A stretch of 26,869 bases of DNA from assembly GCA_002427815.1 (NCBI GenBank), contig DIZF01000018.1:1-26869 (forward strand). The letters run 5' to 3'. Of the stretch, positions 14,712 through 23,692 are shown piece after piece. Below the pieces are notes generated by a model. The model did not search any database. It was not told the origin of the DNA and saw only the letters and a list, made by a program, of their open reading frames with translations. The first letter of the stretch is position 1. Every line of letters begins with the position of its first letter. The stretch is from Ramlibacter tataouinensis. Lineage in GTDB: Bacteria; Pseudomonadota; Gammaproteobacteria; Burkholderiales; Burkholderiaceae_C. The translations under genes were made by a program, and so were the position numbers.

Positions 14712-15383
14712 ATGAAACTTCCGCGCAAATTGGTTCCCCATCACGTCCGGGCCCGCCCCAGGGTCTTCATCGCAACAGCTGCCGCGATCGCGACCGGCCT
14801 GCTGCTGCCAACCGAAATCGCCACGCATCTTGTGACGCGCCTGCTGATCTCGTGGAACGTCGGGACCTGCCTCTACGTGATCCTTGCCGCCATCATGATG
14901 GTCCGCTCTTCGCACCATCACATGCGCAGCCGGGCGCAGTTCCAGGACGACGGCCAGCTGGTCATCCTCATTCTGGTGGTGATCACCGGTGTCGCGAGCC
15001 TGGCGGCCATCGCCGGCGAACTGGTGGTGGTCAAGGACATGCATGGCGCGGTCAAGGTAGCCCATATCGCGCTGACCGGGGCCACGGTCCTTTCCTCATG
15101 GGCCTTTATCCAGATCATGTTCGCGATCCACTATGCCCATGAGTACTACGCGGCGCTGAGCCACGGCCAGCCGGCTGGCCTGGAGTTTCCCCACGATGAC
15201 AAGCCGGACTACGGGGATTTCTTTCATTTCTCGGTGGTCATCGGCACTTCGGGACAGACGGCTGACGTGTCATTCGTATCCAAGTCCATGCGCCGCATCG
15301 GGACGGTGCATTGCATCCTGGCCTATCTGTTCAACACCACGGTGCTGGCCCTGCTGATCAACATCGGCGCCAGCTTGTTCTAA
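14712..15383 (+). CDS. DUF1345 family integral membrane protein
   Basis: Membrane protein of unknown function, 223 residues with five predicted helices (about 19-33, 43-62, 78-102, 113-138 and 195-220). It has the DUF1345 signatures: LISWNVGTCLYV, the charged loop RSSHHHMRSRAQFQDDG, and a conserved cytoplasmic stretch DFFHFSVVIGTSGQTADV. The frame is open upstream to 14496, but the extra residues have no membrane segment. ATG 14712 gives the usual family start (basic MKLPRKLVPHHVRARPR before helix 1). The ribosome-binding site is weak. It reads away from the lipoprotein gene and toward the manganese exporter, but the latter has its own riboswitch promoter, so the two are probably separate units. 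Confidence 0.85.
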   Translation: MKLPRKLVPHHVRARPRVFIATAAAIATGLLLPTEIATHLVTRLLISWNVGTCLYVILAAIMMVRSSHHHMRSRAQFQDDGQLVILILVVITGVASLAAIAGELVVVKDMHGAVKVAHIALTGATVLSSWAFIQIMFAIHYAHEYYAALSHGQPAGLEFPHDDKPDYGDFFHFSVVIGTSGQTADVSFVSKSMRRIGTVHCILAYLFNTTVLALLINIGASLF

Positions 15384-15478
15384 GGTGGCAATTCCCAGGT
15401 TGCCGCGCAGGCACGTGCTCACCGGATTGCCCGCGCACAAGGCCCGGGACATCGACCAGTTGCTGCCGCATCGATGGA

Positions 15479-15498
15479 AGCCAGCCGCGTAGCTGGCT
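15479..15498 (+). terminator. Hairpin after the DUF1345 gene
   Basis: AGCCAGC (15479-15485) pairs perfectly with GCTGGCT (15492-15498) around a 6-nt loop, 95 nt after the DUF1345 stop and before the manganese riboswitch promoter. There is no T-tract. It may protect a 3' end or assist rho-dependent termination. Confidence 0.35.
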
Positions 15499-15541
15499 CG
15501 ACCAGTGGTCAGCATGTGTTGGCTGGTCGCCTGGGTTCGGT

Positions 15542-15550
15542 TGCTATGAT
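15542..15550 (+). promoter_or_regulatory. Extended -10 promoter for the riboswitch and exporter
   Basis: TGC-TATGAT is an extended -10 element (TGn plus a five-of-six match to TATAAT). A start 6-7 nt downstream falls at about 15557, where the riboswitch P1 stem begins. No good -35 is needed with an extended -10, and none is obvious. Confidence 0.6.
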
Positions 15551-15664
15551 TGGCCTGTCACTGGGGAGTAGCCGGCCTTCTGTCTACCGAAGGTGCTTGC
15601 GTCAACACACTTGATCTCTCGATCATGGCGCAAGCGGTTTCCGACTTGGCAAGACCTTTGACCA
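15551..15664 (+). ncRNA. yybP-ykoY manganese riboswitch
   Basis: The leader contains the conserved blocks of this aptamer in order: GGGGAGTAGCC (15563-15573), GCGTCAACAC near 15599-15608, CCGACTTGGC (15641-15650) and GCAAGACCTTTG (15649-15660). GTCA (15557-15560) can pair with TGAC (15659-15662) to close P1. The family senses Mn2+ and often sits before GDT1-type exporters, exactly the gene that follows at 15732. Downstream, GGCCGGGA (15680-15687) pairs with TCCCGGCC (15711-15718), ending two bases before the GGAAA ribosome-binding site. That suggests translational control. High Mn2+ would be expected to raise expression. Confidence 0.85.
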
Positions 15665-15731
15665 CGCAGCCTCCGACTTGGCCGGGAAGGCGCGCGGTCA
15701 ATTGTCATTCTCCCGGCCTGGAAACACAAAA

Positions 15732-16307
15732 ATGGAAGCTCTACTCGCTTCAATGGGTGTAGTCGCCCTGGCGGAGATCGGCGACAAGACCCAACTACTC
15801 GCATTCGTGCTCGCCGCGCGTTTCAAGAAGCCGCGGCCTATCATTGCCGCCATCTTTTGCGCGACCATCATCAATCATGGTCTGGCAGGAGCATTGGGAG
15901 CCTGGATCACCTCGATGCTCACGCCCGAAGTCCTGCGCTGGGTGATCGGGCTCTCGTTTCTGGGCATGGCCGTCTGGACGATGATCCCCGACAAGATTGA
16001 AGAAGAAGAGACCCAGGTGGCAAGGCACCTCGGTGTTTTCGGGGCCACACTGGTGACCTTCTTCATGGCCGAGATGGGCGACAAGACGCAGATCGCAACC
16101 GTGGCGATGGCGGCCCACTACCCCAATCCCGTCATGGTGGTCGTCGGTACCACCTTGGGCATGCTGATCGCAGACGTGCCCGCGGTTTTCGTCGGTGACC
16201 GCTTCTCCAAGAAGATTCCCATGAAACTTGTTCACTCCATCGCGGCAGGGATGTTCGCGCTGATGGGCGTACTGGCTTTGTTGAGGGTTGATGCCTGGAT
16301 CAAATAG
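15732..16307 (+). CDS. GDT1/TMEM165 (UPF0016) family manganese exporter
   Basis: Predicted inner-membrane Mn2+ exporter (cation/proton exchanger type) of 191 residues with about six helices in two inverted halves. Each half carries the family signature: Glu15-I-G-D-K-T20 (ALAEIGDKTQ) and Glu114-M-G-D-K-T119 (FMAEMGDKTQ). An acidic and basic cytoplasmic loop (DKIEEEETQVARH) joins the halves. The frame extends upstream to 15678, but that part is riboswitch expression platform. ATG 15732 has GGAAA 7-8 nt upstream and starts directly at the first helix. The manganese riboswitch supports Mn2+ rather than Ca2+ as the physiological ion. Confidence 0.93.
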   Translation: MEALLASMGVVALAEIGDKTQLLAFVLAARFKKPRPIIAAIFCATIINHGLAGALGAWITSMLTPEVLRWVIGLSFLGMAVWTMIPDKIEEEETQVARHLGVFGATLVTFFMAEMGDKTQIATVAMAAHYPNPVMVVVGTTLGMLIADVPAVFVGDRFSKKIPMKLVHSIAAGMFALMGVLALLRVDAWIK

Positions 16308-16370
16308 GTGAGCGGACCATCTGGCGCTCTGAGGGCAGCCATGCGTTGAGCTTTTTGCGCCGTGGCCGCT

Positions 16371-16397
16371 GCAGTCGTTTGCGCAACAAAGGACTGC
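16371..16397. other. Hairpin in the exporter-dehydrogenase gap
   Basis: GCAGTC (16371-16376) and GACTGC (16392-16397) pair, and TTTG/CAAA (16378-16381/16387-16390) extend the stem inside a G-G mismatch around a 5-nt loop. The palindrome CAGGCGCCTG abuts it on the right. It could end the exporter transcript or be an operator for the dehydrogenase gene at 16477. No T-tract is present. Confidence 0.35.
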
Positions 16398-16476
16398 CAG
16401 GCGCCTGAATCCCGATAATTACCCCTGCTTCAGCCAGACGATCGCTGATGCATATCAACAAAGAGGATTTCCTGCG

Positions 16477-17667
16477 ATGACTACCGCAACCCGAATCGAA
16501 GACGTCTCGATCCAGCTGGGCGAAGACTTCCCCGAGATCCGCGAGAGTGTCCGCCGCATCTGCGGCGACTTTCCCGGCGCCTACTGGCGCGGGCTCGAGG
16601 AGAGCGAAGCGTATCCGACCGAATTCGTGCGCGCCCTCACCAAGGCGGGTTTTCTCGGGGCGCTGATCCCGGAGGAATACGGCGGCGCCGGCCTGCCGCT
16701 GCGCGCGGCCGCGGTCATCCTCGAGGAGATCCACGCCTCGGGCTGCAACGCGGGCGCCTGCCATGCCCAGATGTACATCATGGGCACGCTGCTGCGACAT
16801 GGCTCGACTGAACAGAAGAAGCGCTATCTGCCCCGCATCGCCTCGGGCGAACTGCGGCTGCAGGCCTTCGCCGTCACCGAGCCCACCACCGGCACGGACA
16901 CCACCAAGCTCAAGACGCGCGCGGTGCGCAGCGGCGATCACTACGTGGTGCACGGCCAGAAGGTGTGGACTTCGCGCGCACTGCACTCCGACCTGATGTT
17001 GCTGCTCGCGCGCACCACTCCCGTCGAAGAAGTGAGGAAGAAGACCGATGGGCTTTCGGTGTTCCTGGTCGATATCCGCGACGGCCTGGGCAAGGGCCTC
17101 GAGATCAAGCCGCTCAAGGCGATGATCAACCACCACGCCACCGAGGTGTTCTTCGACGGGGTCCGGGTGCCAGCCGGGAACCTGATCGGCGAGGAGGGCA
17201 AGGGCTTCAGATACATCCTCGACGGGCTCAATGCCGAACGCATCCTGGTCTCATCCGAGTCGATCGGTGATGCCCGCTGGTTCACCAGGACCGCGGTAGC
17301 CTACGCCAGCCAGCGCGTGGTGTTCGACCGCCCCATCGGCCAGAACCAGGGCATCCAGTTTCCCATCGCGCGGGCGCACGCAGAGACCGAGGCGGCGGCG
17401 CTGCTGCTGCGCAAGGCGGCGGCACTGTTCGCCGCCGGGCTGCCCTGCGGCGATGACACCAACATGGCGAAGATGCTGGCGTCCGAGGCGGCGTGGCACG
17501 CGGCGGAAGCCTGCATCCAGACCCACGGCGGCTTCGGATTCGCGAAGGAATACGATGTCGAGCGCAAGTGGCGCGAAACCCGGTTGTTCCAGATCGCGCC
17601 GATCTCGACCAACCTGGTGCTCGCCTACATCGCCGAGCACGTGCTCGGCCTGCCCCGGTCCTATTGA
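16477..17667 (+). CDS. Acyl-CoA dehydrogenase family protein
   Basis: FAD-dependent acyl-CoA dehydrogenase of 396 residues, predicted to put an alpha-beta double bond into an unidentified acyl-CoA and pass electrons to ETF. The N-terminal helical domain (about 1-125), beta domain with AFAVTEPTTGTDTTKLKT (130-147) and KVWTS (162-166), and C-terminal helical domain (about 240-396) are all present. The catalytic Glu usual near the C-terminus (YEGT motif) is replaced by QIAPIST at about 372-378. Glu254 in GLNAERILVSSE occupies the alternative position used by isovaleryl-CoA dehydrogenase. This suggests a branched or bulky substrate. An AGAGGA ribosome-binding site lies 10 nt before ATG 16477. The aldo/keto reductase follows 65 nt later and may be co-transcribed. 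Confidence 0.92.
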   Translation: MTTATRIEDVSIQLGEDFPEIRESVRRICGDFPGAYWRGLEESEAYPTEFVRALTKAGFLGALIPEEYGGAGLPLRAAAVILEEIHASGCNAGACHAQMYIMGTLLRHGSTEQKKRYLPRIASGELRLQAFAVTEPTTGTDTTKLKTRAVRSGDHYVVHGQKVWTSRALHSDLMLLLARTTPVEEVRKKTDGLSVFLVDIRDGLGKGLEIKPLKAMINHHATEVFFDGVRVPAGNLIGEEGKGFRYILDGLNAERILVSSESIGDARWFTRTAVAYASQRVVFDRPIGQNQGIQFPIARAHAETEAAALLLRKAAALFAAGLPCGDDTNMAKMLASEAAWHAAEACIQTHGGFGFAKEYDVERKWRETRLFQIAPISTNLVLAYIAEHVLGLPRSY

Positions 17668-17732
17668 CCGGTACCGCGACCACCAAAACGGCCCGTACCC
17701 GGCCCTTGCGGCCACACCTCTGGAGATGCGAA

Positions 17733-18707
<975 letters not shown>

Positions 18708-18779
18708 GGATGCGCCACTTGCGGTGTGGCAGAATTCGCCGCGCGCTGGTGTAGTCCAGAAGCACTCCGGCCTGACGGG

Positions 18780-19005
18780 TTGGCGCTCCTTGTTGCCCGA
18801 CACGAATGGCAAGGTCACCGTCATGGCGAAGTCGATTGCCCCTGATGTCGACGGCAATGTCGTGACCTTGACTCCTGCGAATGCAAGCAGCGCCGCCTTG
18901 ACTTACGCGCCCGGAACCACCATCGACCACTGGATTTGCGGTGCGAGCGGCGACGGCACAACGATCCCGTCGAAGTATCTGCCCGGGTCCTGCCGCGGCA
19001 GCTGA
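18780..19005 (+). pseudogene. 5'-truncated type IV pilin remnant
   Basis: The open frame ending at 19005 encodes the C-terminal half of a type IV pilin (PilA-like). NGKVTVMAKSIAPDVDGNVV is followed by LTLTP-type strand sequence (VTLTPANAS), then IDHWICGASGDGTTIPSKYL and the final Cys in PGSCRGS. The Trp-x-Cys, Pro-x-K-Y-L-P and terminal Cys-Arg are the hallmarks of the pilin disulfide loop. The leader, G|FTLIE cleavage site and helix are absent; upstream sequence from 18708 does not encode them in any frame. It is probably a dead fragment, or a silent cassette if it can recombine with an expressed pilin gene. The left boundary is uncertain. The remainder of the 18708-19068 gap shows nothing else. 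Confidence 0.75.
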
Positions 19006-19068
19006 TGCATCGGACAGAGTGAGGAGCTCAGGCGACGGCCGTGCGGGGGGCGAGCGTGCCCAATGGGG

Positions 19069-19722
19069 TCAGCCCGCAGCCCCGCGTTCGATGTCCGCGG
19101 CTTCAGGGTGGAGCAGCCCGTGCAGCAGCAGCCCATACAGCTCGGCCACAGCCTCGCGATACGACAGCCTGGAGGCCGCCAGGAACCGGGGCTCGCGGAT
19201 GCGCCGCAGCGACGTCGCGACGACCTCGGCCACCAGGTAGGGATTGGCGTTGCGGAAGATGCCCTCCTCGACACAGCGCTCGACCAGCGCCCGCAGCCCC
19301 GCCATGCGTTCGCGCTGGTGCCGCTCCCACATGTCGTTGGCGGGCGCGTAGGCCGTCATGTCGCGGATCAGCGCGGTCGACAACTTGCGCGCCGCATCGA
19401 TGGCCGGCGTCAGGAAGGGCACGAAGGCCTGCTCAGGCGCAACGCCGATCGCACCCTTGTTCCCCTCTTCGCGCAGCCGTGACAGATAGCGGTCGAACAC
19501 GCGAAGGAACAGGTCCTCCTTGCTGGACGCCAGGGTGTAGATGGTGCGCTTGGAGCAGCGCAGGTGGCGCGCCAGCTGTTCGACGGTCACATCGCGAAAA
19601 CCGTCGCGCAGAAAGATGGTCTCCAGCTCCTCCAGCATCTGTTCCTCTCGCGGCACAGGCAGTGTTTCGGTGGCAGCAAGGCCTTTCGCGGGCCGGATCG
19701 GTGAGGGTGTTTTGGGCGCCAA
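19069..19722 (-). CDS. TetR family transcriptional regulator
   Basis: Predicted one-component repressor of 217 residues. An N-terminal extension (about 1-25) precedes the TetR helix-turn-helix at about residues 28-73 (EELETIFLRDGFRDVTVEQL, then SKRTIYTLASSKEDLF). The ligand-binding helical domain follows, with a final LYGLLLHGLLHPE helix. The TTG start at 19722 is chosen because a GGAGG ribosome-binding site lies 8 nt upstream. The longer frame from 19812 would translate through the twin GGTACC operator. The gene diverges from the hydantoinase operon, so autoregulation and control of that operon are likely. The inducer is unknown, perhaps an acyl-CoA or the operon's substrate. Confidence 0.9.
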   Translation of the reverse strand: MAPKTPSPIRPAKGLAATETLPVPREEQMLEELETIFLRDGFRDVTVEQLARHLRCSKRTIYTLASSKEDLFLRVFDRYLSRLREEGNKGAIGVAPEQAFVPFLTPAIDAARKLSTALIRDMTAYAPANDMWERHQRERMAGLRALVERCVEEGIFRNANPYLVAEVVATSLRRIREPRFLAASRLSYREAVAELYGLLLHGLLHPEAADIERGAAG

Positions 19723-19743
19723 GATGCTTTCCTCCAAAAACCG

Positions 19744-19773
19744 ATGGTACCGAAAATGCAATCGTGGTACCAT
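19744..19773. promoter_or_regulatory. Twin GGTACC operator for the TetR regulator
   Basis: ATGGTACC (19744-19751) and GGTACCAT (19766-19773) form a perfect inverted repeat with a 14-bp spacer. The two GGTACC cores are exactly 20 bp apart, about two helical turns. TACCAT, a possible -10, reads off each arm in opposite directions. It lies between the divergent TetR and hydantoinase genes, so binding should cover both promoters. Confidence 0.7.
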
Positions 19774-19844
19774 TTTCTCAGACTGTGCGGACCGGTGGGT
19801 GGCGGCAGCCATCCGAACACATCTGACAGTGACTTGGGAACGAC

Positions 19845-21935
19845 ATGGGTTATCGCATCGGGATTGATGTCGGCGGCACCTTCACCGACTACCTGTTAAT
19901 GAGTCCTGACGGAAGCACGCGCGTGCACAAGGTTCTTTCGTCTCCGGCCGATCCCTCAGAGGCGGTGCTGCGCGGCCTCGCCGATCTTGCCGCCGTGGCC
20001 GGGGCACCTCTTGCAGGCTTTCTTGGGCAAGTCGACATCATCGTCCACGGCACGACAGTCACGACGAACGCCGTGCTGACGGGCCACACGGCTCGAACCG
20101 GCCTGCTCACCACCCACGGCTTTCGTGATGCGCTCGAAATGCGCCGGGGCGTGCGCGAAGCGTTCTACGACAACAAGTTTCTCGCGCCGCCCGCCCTGGT
20201 TCCGCGCCGCATGCGCCTGCCGGTGCGCGGTCGGATGGATCATGAAGGCCGCGAAATCGAGGCGTTGCACCTGGAAGACGTCGAGCTTGCCATCACCGAA
20301 CTGCAGGCGCGCGACGTCGAGGCGGTCGCCATCTGCTTCATGCACTCATACGCCAATCCGGCCCACGAAGAGGCGGCCGCGGAACTGGTGGCAAAGCGCA
20401 TGCCCGACGCCTATCTCTCGGTGTCCAGCCGCGTCCTGCCGCAGGTTCGTTTCTACGAACGATCGAGCACCACCGTTCTCAACGCGGTGGTCGGTCCGAT
20501 ACTGAAACGCTACATGCAGAACCTGCGCCGCCGGCTGTCCGAGAACGGCTTCGACGGCGTGCTGCGCGTCATGCAGTCCAACGGCGGAGTGACGTCGCCC
20601 GAAGCCGTGGCGGCACTCGCGGCGTCGACGCTGTTGTCCGGGCCGGCCGCAGCCCCGACCGCGGGCCTTGCCGCCATGCAGCCGCACAATGAAGACAGCT
20701 TCATCACCGTCGACATGGGCGGCACCAGCTTCGATGCCGCCATGGTCGTCGGCGGGCAGCCGTCGATCACGACCACTGGCTCGGTCAACCGGTTCGCGCT
20801 CGCGCTTCCGTCGATGGAGATCATCACCATCGGCGCCGGCGGCGGCTCGATCGCCTGGATCGACGACGGCCTGCTGCGCATGGGCCCGCAAAGCGCGGGC
20901 GCCGTCCCGGGCCCGGCCTGCTACGGCAACGGCGGCGACCAGCCGACCTGCAGCGATGCCAACCTGGTGCTCGGCTATCTGTCGCCGGGTTTCTTCGCGG
21001 GAGGACGGATCACGCTGAACCCGCAGGCCGCTCTCGATGCCATCACCACGCGCGTTGCCGGCCCGCTGGCCATGGACCCGGTGCGCGCCGCCTACGGCAT
21101 GTACCACGTGATGAACGTGAACATGGCCTCGGCGATCCGCGAGATCTCGGTTCAGAAAGGTTGGGATCCGCGAGAGTTTCCGCTCATCTGCGCCGGCGGC
21201 GCGGGCGCGGTCCACGCCGCCATGATTGCGCGCGAGCTGGGCATACGCCGCATCGTGGTGCCGCGCGAGGCATCGATCTTCTGCGCCTCGGGGATGCTCC
21301 AGACGGACCTCAAGCACGACTTCGTGCGCAGCTACTCGACGATCCTGAGCGAGGCGTGCGTCGACCGCGGCCACCTCTGCGCCCTGCTCGACGCGATGAC
21401 CGAAGAGGCCCACGGCGTTCTGGCATCGGAAGGCATAGCCGCGCCGCTGCGCCGCTTCGTGCACACGGTGGACCTGCGCTACCTCGGCCAGTATCAGGAG
21501 GTGTCGGTCGAAACGACGGCGGCTCAACTGCGCGACGGCTCGTGGGACGCCATTTGCGAAGCCTTCCACGACCGCCACGACCGCCTGTTCGGCCATGCGC
21601 TGCGCGAAGACGATGCCGTGGTGGAACTGGTCAGCGTCCGGATCTCGGCGCTCGGTGGCACCGACAAGCCGCTGTTGGTGAACCAGCCGCTGTCGGATGT
21701 CGGCGTCGAACACCTGCGCAAGGGCCAGCGCAGCGTGTACCAGCCCGACTCGGGCGACTTCGCGCAGACACCGGTCTATGACGGCGACCGCCTGCAGCAT
21801 GGCAATCGGCTCGAAGGCCCCGCCATCATCGAGAAGGTCACGACCAGCATTTTCGTGCCCGCCGGATTCACCCTTGCCGTCGACGCGTTCGGCGGCTGCG
21901 TGCTGGAAGATCAGGCCACCCGGGAGTTCGCATGA
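19845..21935 (+). CDS. Hydantoinase/oxoprolinase A subunit (HyuA-like)
   Basis: ATP-binding subunit of a HyuA/HyuB-type enzyme, 696 residues. Relatives activate amide or ketone substrates by phosphorylation: N-methylhydantoinase, 5-oxoprolinase, caprolactamase, acetone and acetophenone carboxylases. The N-terminal segment IGIDVGGTFTDYLLMSPDG (5-23) and ITVDMGGTSFDAA (287-299) are the paired phosphate loops of an actin/hexokinase fold. LLSGPAAAPTAG (263-274) and GAGGGSIAWID are further family motifs. The start at 19845 has a GGGAA ribosome-binding site. It heads a five-gene operon and overlaps the B subunit by ATGA, so the two subunits are probably made in equal amounts. The substrate cannot be read from sequence. 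Confidence 0.93.
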   Translation: MGYRIGIDVGGTFTDYLLMSPDGSTRVHKVLSSPADPSEAVLRGLADLAAVAGAPLAGFLGQVDIIVHGTTVTTNAVLTGHTARTGLLTTHGFRDALEMRRGVREAFYDNKFLAPPALVPRRMRLPVRGRMDHEGREIEALHLEDVELAITELQARDVEAVAICFMHSYANPAHEEAAAELVAKRMPDAYLSVSSRVLPQVRFYERSSTTVLNAVVGPILKRYMQNLRRRLSENGFDGVLRVMQSNGGVTSPEAVAALAASTLLSGPAAAPTAGLAAMQPHNEDSFITVDMGGTSFDAAMVVGGQPSITTTGSVNRFALALPSMEIITIGAGGGSIAWIDDGLLRMGPQSAGAVPGPACYGNGGDQPTCSDANLVLGYLSPGFFAGGRITLNPQAALDAITTRVAGPLAMDPVRAAYGMYHVMNVNMASAIREISVQKGWDPREFPLICAGGAGAVHAAMIARELGIRRIVVPREASIFCASGMLQTDLKHDFVRSYSTILSEACVDRGHLCALLDAMTEEAHGVLASEGIAAPLRRFVHTVDLRYLGQYQEVSVETTAAQLRDGSWDAICEAFHDRHDRLFGHALREDDAVVELVSVRISALGGTDKPLLVNQPLSDVGVEHLRKGQRSVYQPDSGDFAQTPVYDGDRLQHGNRLEGPAIIEKVTTSIFVPAGFTLAVDAFGGCVLEDQATREFA

Positions 21936-23692
21936 CATCGACAGCTGACACCGCGGCCAAGGTCGACCCCATCGAGGCTTCGGTGCTGCACCGCCGCCTG
22001 AAGTCGATCACCGAGGAAATGGGCCTGACGCTGCTGCGCACCACGCGCTCGCCCATCCTCAACGAGGCGCGCGACTTCGTCACCGGCCTGTACGACGCCC
22101 AAGGGCAGATGCTCGAGCAGACGGAGTACATCCCCGTGCTCGCGTTTGCGCTGCAGCCGGCCTGCGAACACATCGTCCAGTTTTTCGGCGACGACATCCA
22201 CGAGGGCGACGTCATCCTGCACAACGACGTCTTCTCGGGCGGCAACCAGAACAACGACGTCGCCGTGTTCCGCCCCGTCTTTCGGGGCGGCAAGCTCGCG
22301 GCCTGGGCCGCCTGCAAAGGCCATCAGGCCGATATCGGCGGCGCGCAGGCGGGCGGCTACAACCCCGAAGCCAGGGAAGTCTGGCAAGAAGCCCTGCGCA
22401 TCACGCCGATCAAGGTCCACGAGGCGGGCAAACTTCGGCGCGACGTGTGGCGGATGATCTTCGCCAACATCCGCTACCGCATCGTCGAGGAAGACATCAA
22501 GGCGCAGATCGGCGCCACCCGCGTCGGCGAGCGCGGCATGCAGGATCTCTTCCGCCGGTTCGACGCCGGGCGCTTCGACGCCTGCATAGCCTACCTGTTC
22601 GCCGCGGCCGAACGCATCGTGCGCCGGGAGATCACCGCCATCGCCGACGGCGTCTACCGCGGCGAGAGCTGGGCCTTCTACGACGGCGTCAACGACGGCT
22701 CGCGGATGAAGATCAACCTGGCCGTCACCGTGGCGGCCGACGAGGTGACGTTCGACTTCACCGGCTCTTCGCCCCAGACGCCCGGCTTCGTCAATGCGCC
22801 CTATGCGGCGACGGCGTCCGCCCTGCTGCTGACGTTCCTGATGCTGATCAATCCCGACGTGCCGCACAACGCGGGCCTGCTGCGCGCGATCCGCATCGTC
22901 AATCCGGAGGGCTCGTTCCTCAACGCCCGCTTCCCGGCCGCGACCACCTTCGGCAACTCCATCACCGGTCCGATCTCCGACGCCATCTTCCGGGCCTTCG
23001 CGCAGGCCTTGCCGAAGATGGTTTCGGCGGGCTGGAACCGGATGATGGGCTTCACCGTGACCGGCCACGACCCGCGGCATGCGCGGCCTTACGTCGACAT
23101 CCTGTTCCTGTCGCTCAAGGGCGGCTCGGGCGCCACCTGGAATGCCGATGGCTACAACCACATCGGGCTCATCAACTGCGCCGGCGGCATCCTGGCCCAG
23201 GACTACGAGATGTTCGAGATCCACGATCCGCACCGCCTCGTGCGCCATGAATACGCCGTCGATTCGGCCGGTGCGGGCCGCTGGCGCGGCGGTCTCGGCG
23301 TGGAGACCGAATTCGTGATCGAGGGCGAGAACGTCACCGGTATCGCCTTCGGCGACGGTGTCGAGGAAGACGCGCGCGCCTTCGGGCTGTTCGGCGGCAA
23401 GTCGGGCAGCATCAACGCGATCAAGATCGGGTACCCGGACGGCGTCACGATGAGTCCCAAGTCGAAGGCGATCATCCGCAACATTCCGCGGGGCGCCGTG
23501 TTCAGGCAATGGGCCGGCGGCGGCGGCGGCTACGGCGATCCGCATGAACGCGACGAAGAACTCGTGCTGGCCGACGTGCTCGACGGCGTGCTGAGCGTGG
23601 ACGCCGCGCGCAACGACTACGGCGTGGCCATCGACCCGACGTCGCTGGTGCTGGACCCGTCCGCAACCAAGCTGCTGCGCAGCCGGCCATGA
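21932..23692 (+). CDS. Hydantoinase B/carboxylase subunit (HyuB-like)
   Basis: Partner catalytic subunit of the preceding HyuA-like protein, 586 residues, normal length. Family landmarks are EARDFVTGLYDAQGQM (45-60), NDVFSGGNQNND (98-109), KGHQADIGG (129-137) and the C-terminal WAGGGGGYGDPHERD. The metal-site region differs from what I recall as common: GG-T-H-x-x-D is here GGNQNND and GHHADIGG is GHQADIGG, so two usual His positions are Gln (Gln106, Gln132). His131, Asp109 and Asp134 remain. This may mark a subfamily with altered metal binding or chemistry. It overlaps hyuA-like (ATGA, 21932-21935) and the VOC gene (ATGA, 23689-23692). Confidence 0.93.
   Translation: MTSTADTAAKVDPIEASVLHRRLKSITEEMGLTLLRTTRSPILNEARDFVTGLYDAQGQMLEQTEYIPVLAFALQPACEHIVQFFGDDIHEGDVILHNDVFSGGNQNNDVAVFRPVFRGGKLAAWAACKGHQADIGGAQAGGYNPEAREVWQEALRITPIKVHEAGKLRRDVWRMIFANIRYRIVEEDIKAQIGATRVGERGMQDLFRRFDAGRFDACIAYLFAAAERIVRREITAIADGVYRGESWAFYDGVNDGSRMKINLAVTVAADEVTFDFTGSSPQTPGFVNAPYAATASALLLTFLMLINPDVPHNAGLLRAIRIVNPEGSFLNARFPAATTFGNSITGPISDAIFRAFAQALPKMVSAGWNRMMGFTVTGHDPRHARPYVDILFLSLKGGSGATWNADGYNHIGLINCAGGILAQDYEMFEIHDPHRLVRHEYAVDSAGAGRWRGGLGVETEFVIEGENVTGIAFGDGVEEDARAFGLFGGKSGSINAIKIGYPDGVTMSPKSKAIIRNIPRGAVFRQWAGGGGGYGDPHERDEELVLADVLDGVLSVDAARNDYGVAIDPTSLVLDPSATKLLRSRP

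Noticed and set aside
19723..19812. Upstream start at 19812 for the TetR gene
   Set aside because: It would add 30 residues translated through the twin GGTACC operator; TTG 19722 has the GGAGG ribosome-binding site at proper spacing.
20346..23545. Two long minus-strand frames opposite the hydantoinase genes
   Set aside because: Antisense shadows of the HyuA- and HyuB-like genes; codon-frame GC bias favours the plus strand, and no ribosome-binding site or domain was seen.
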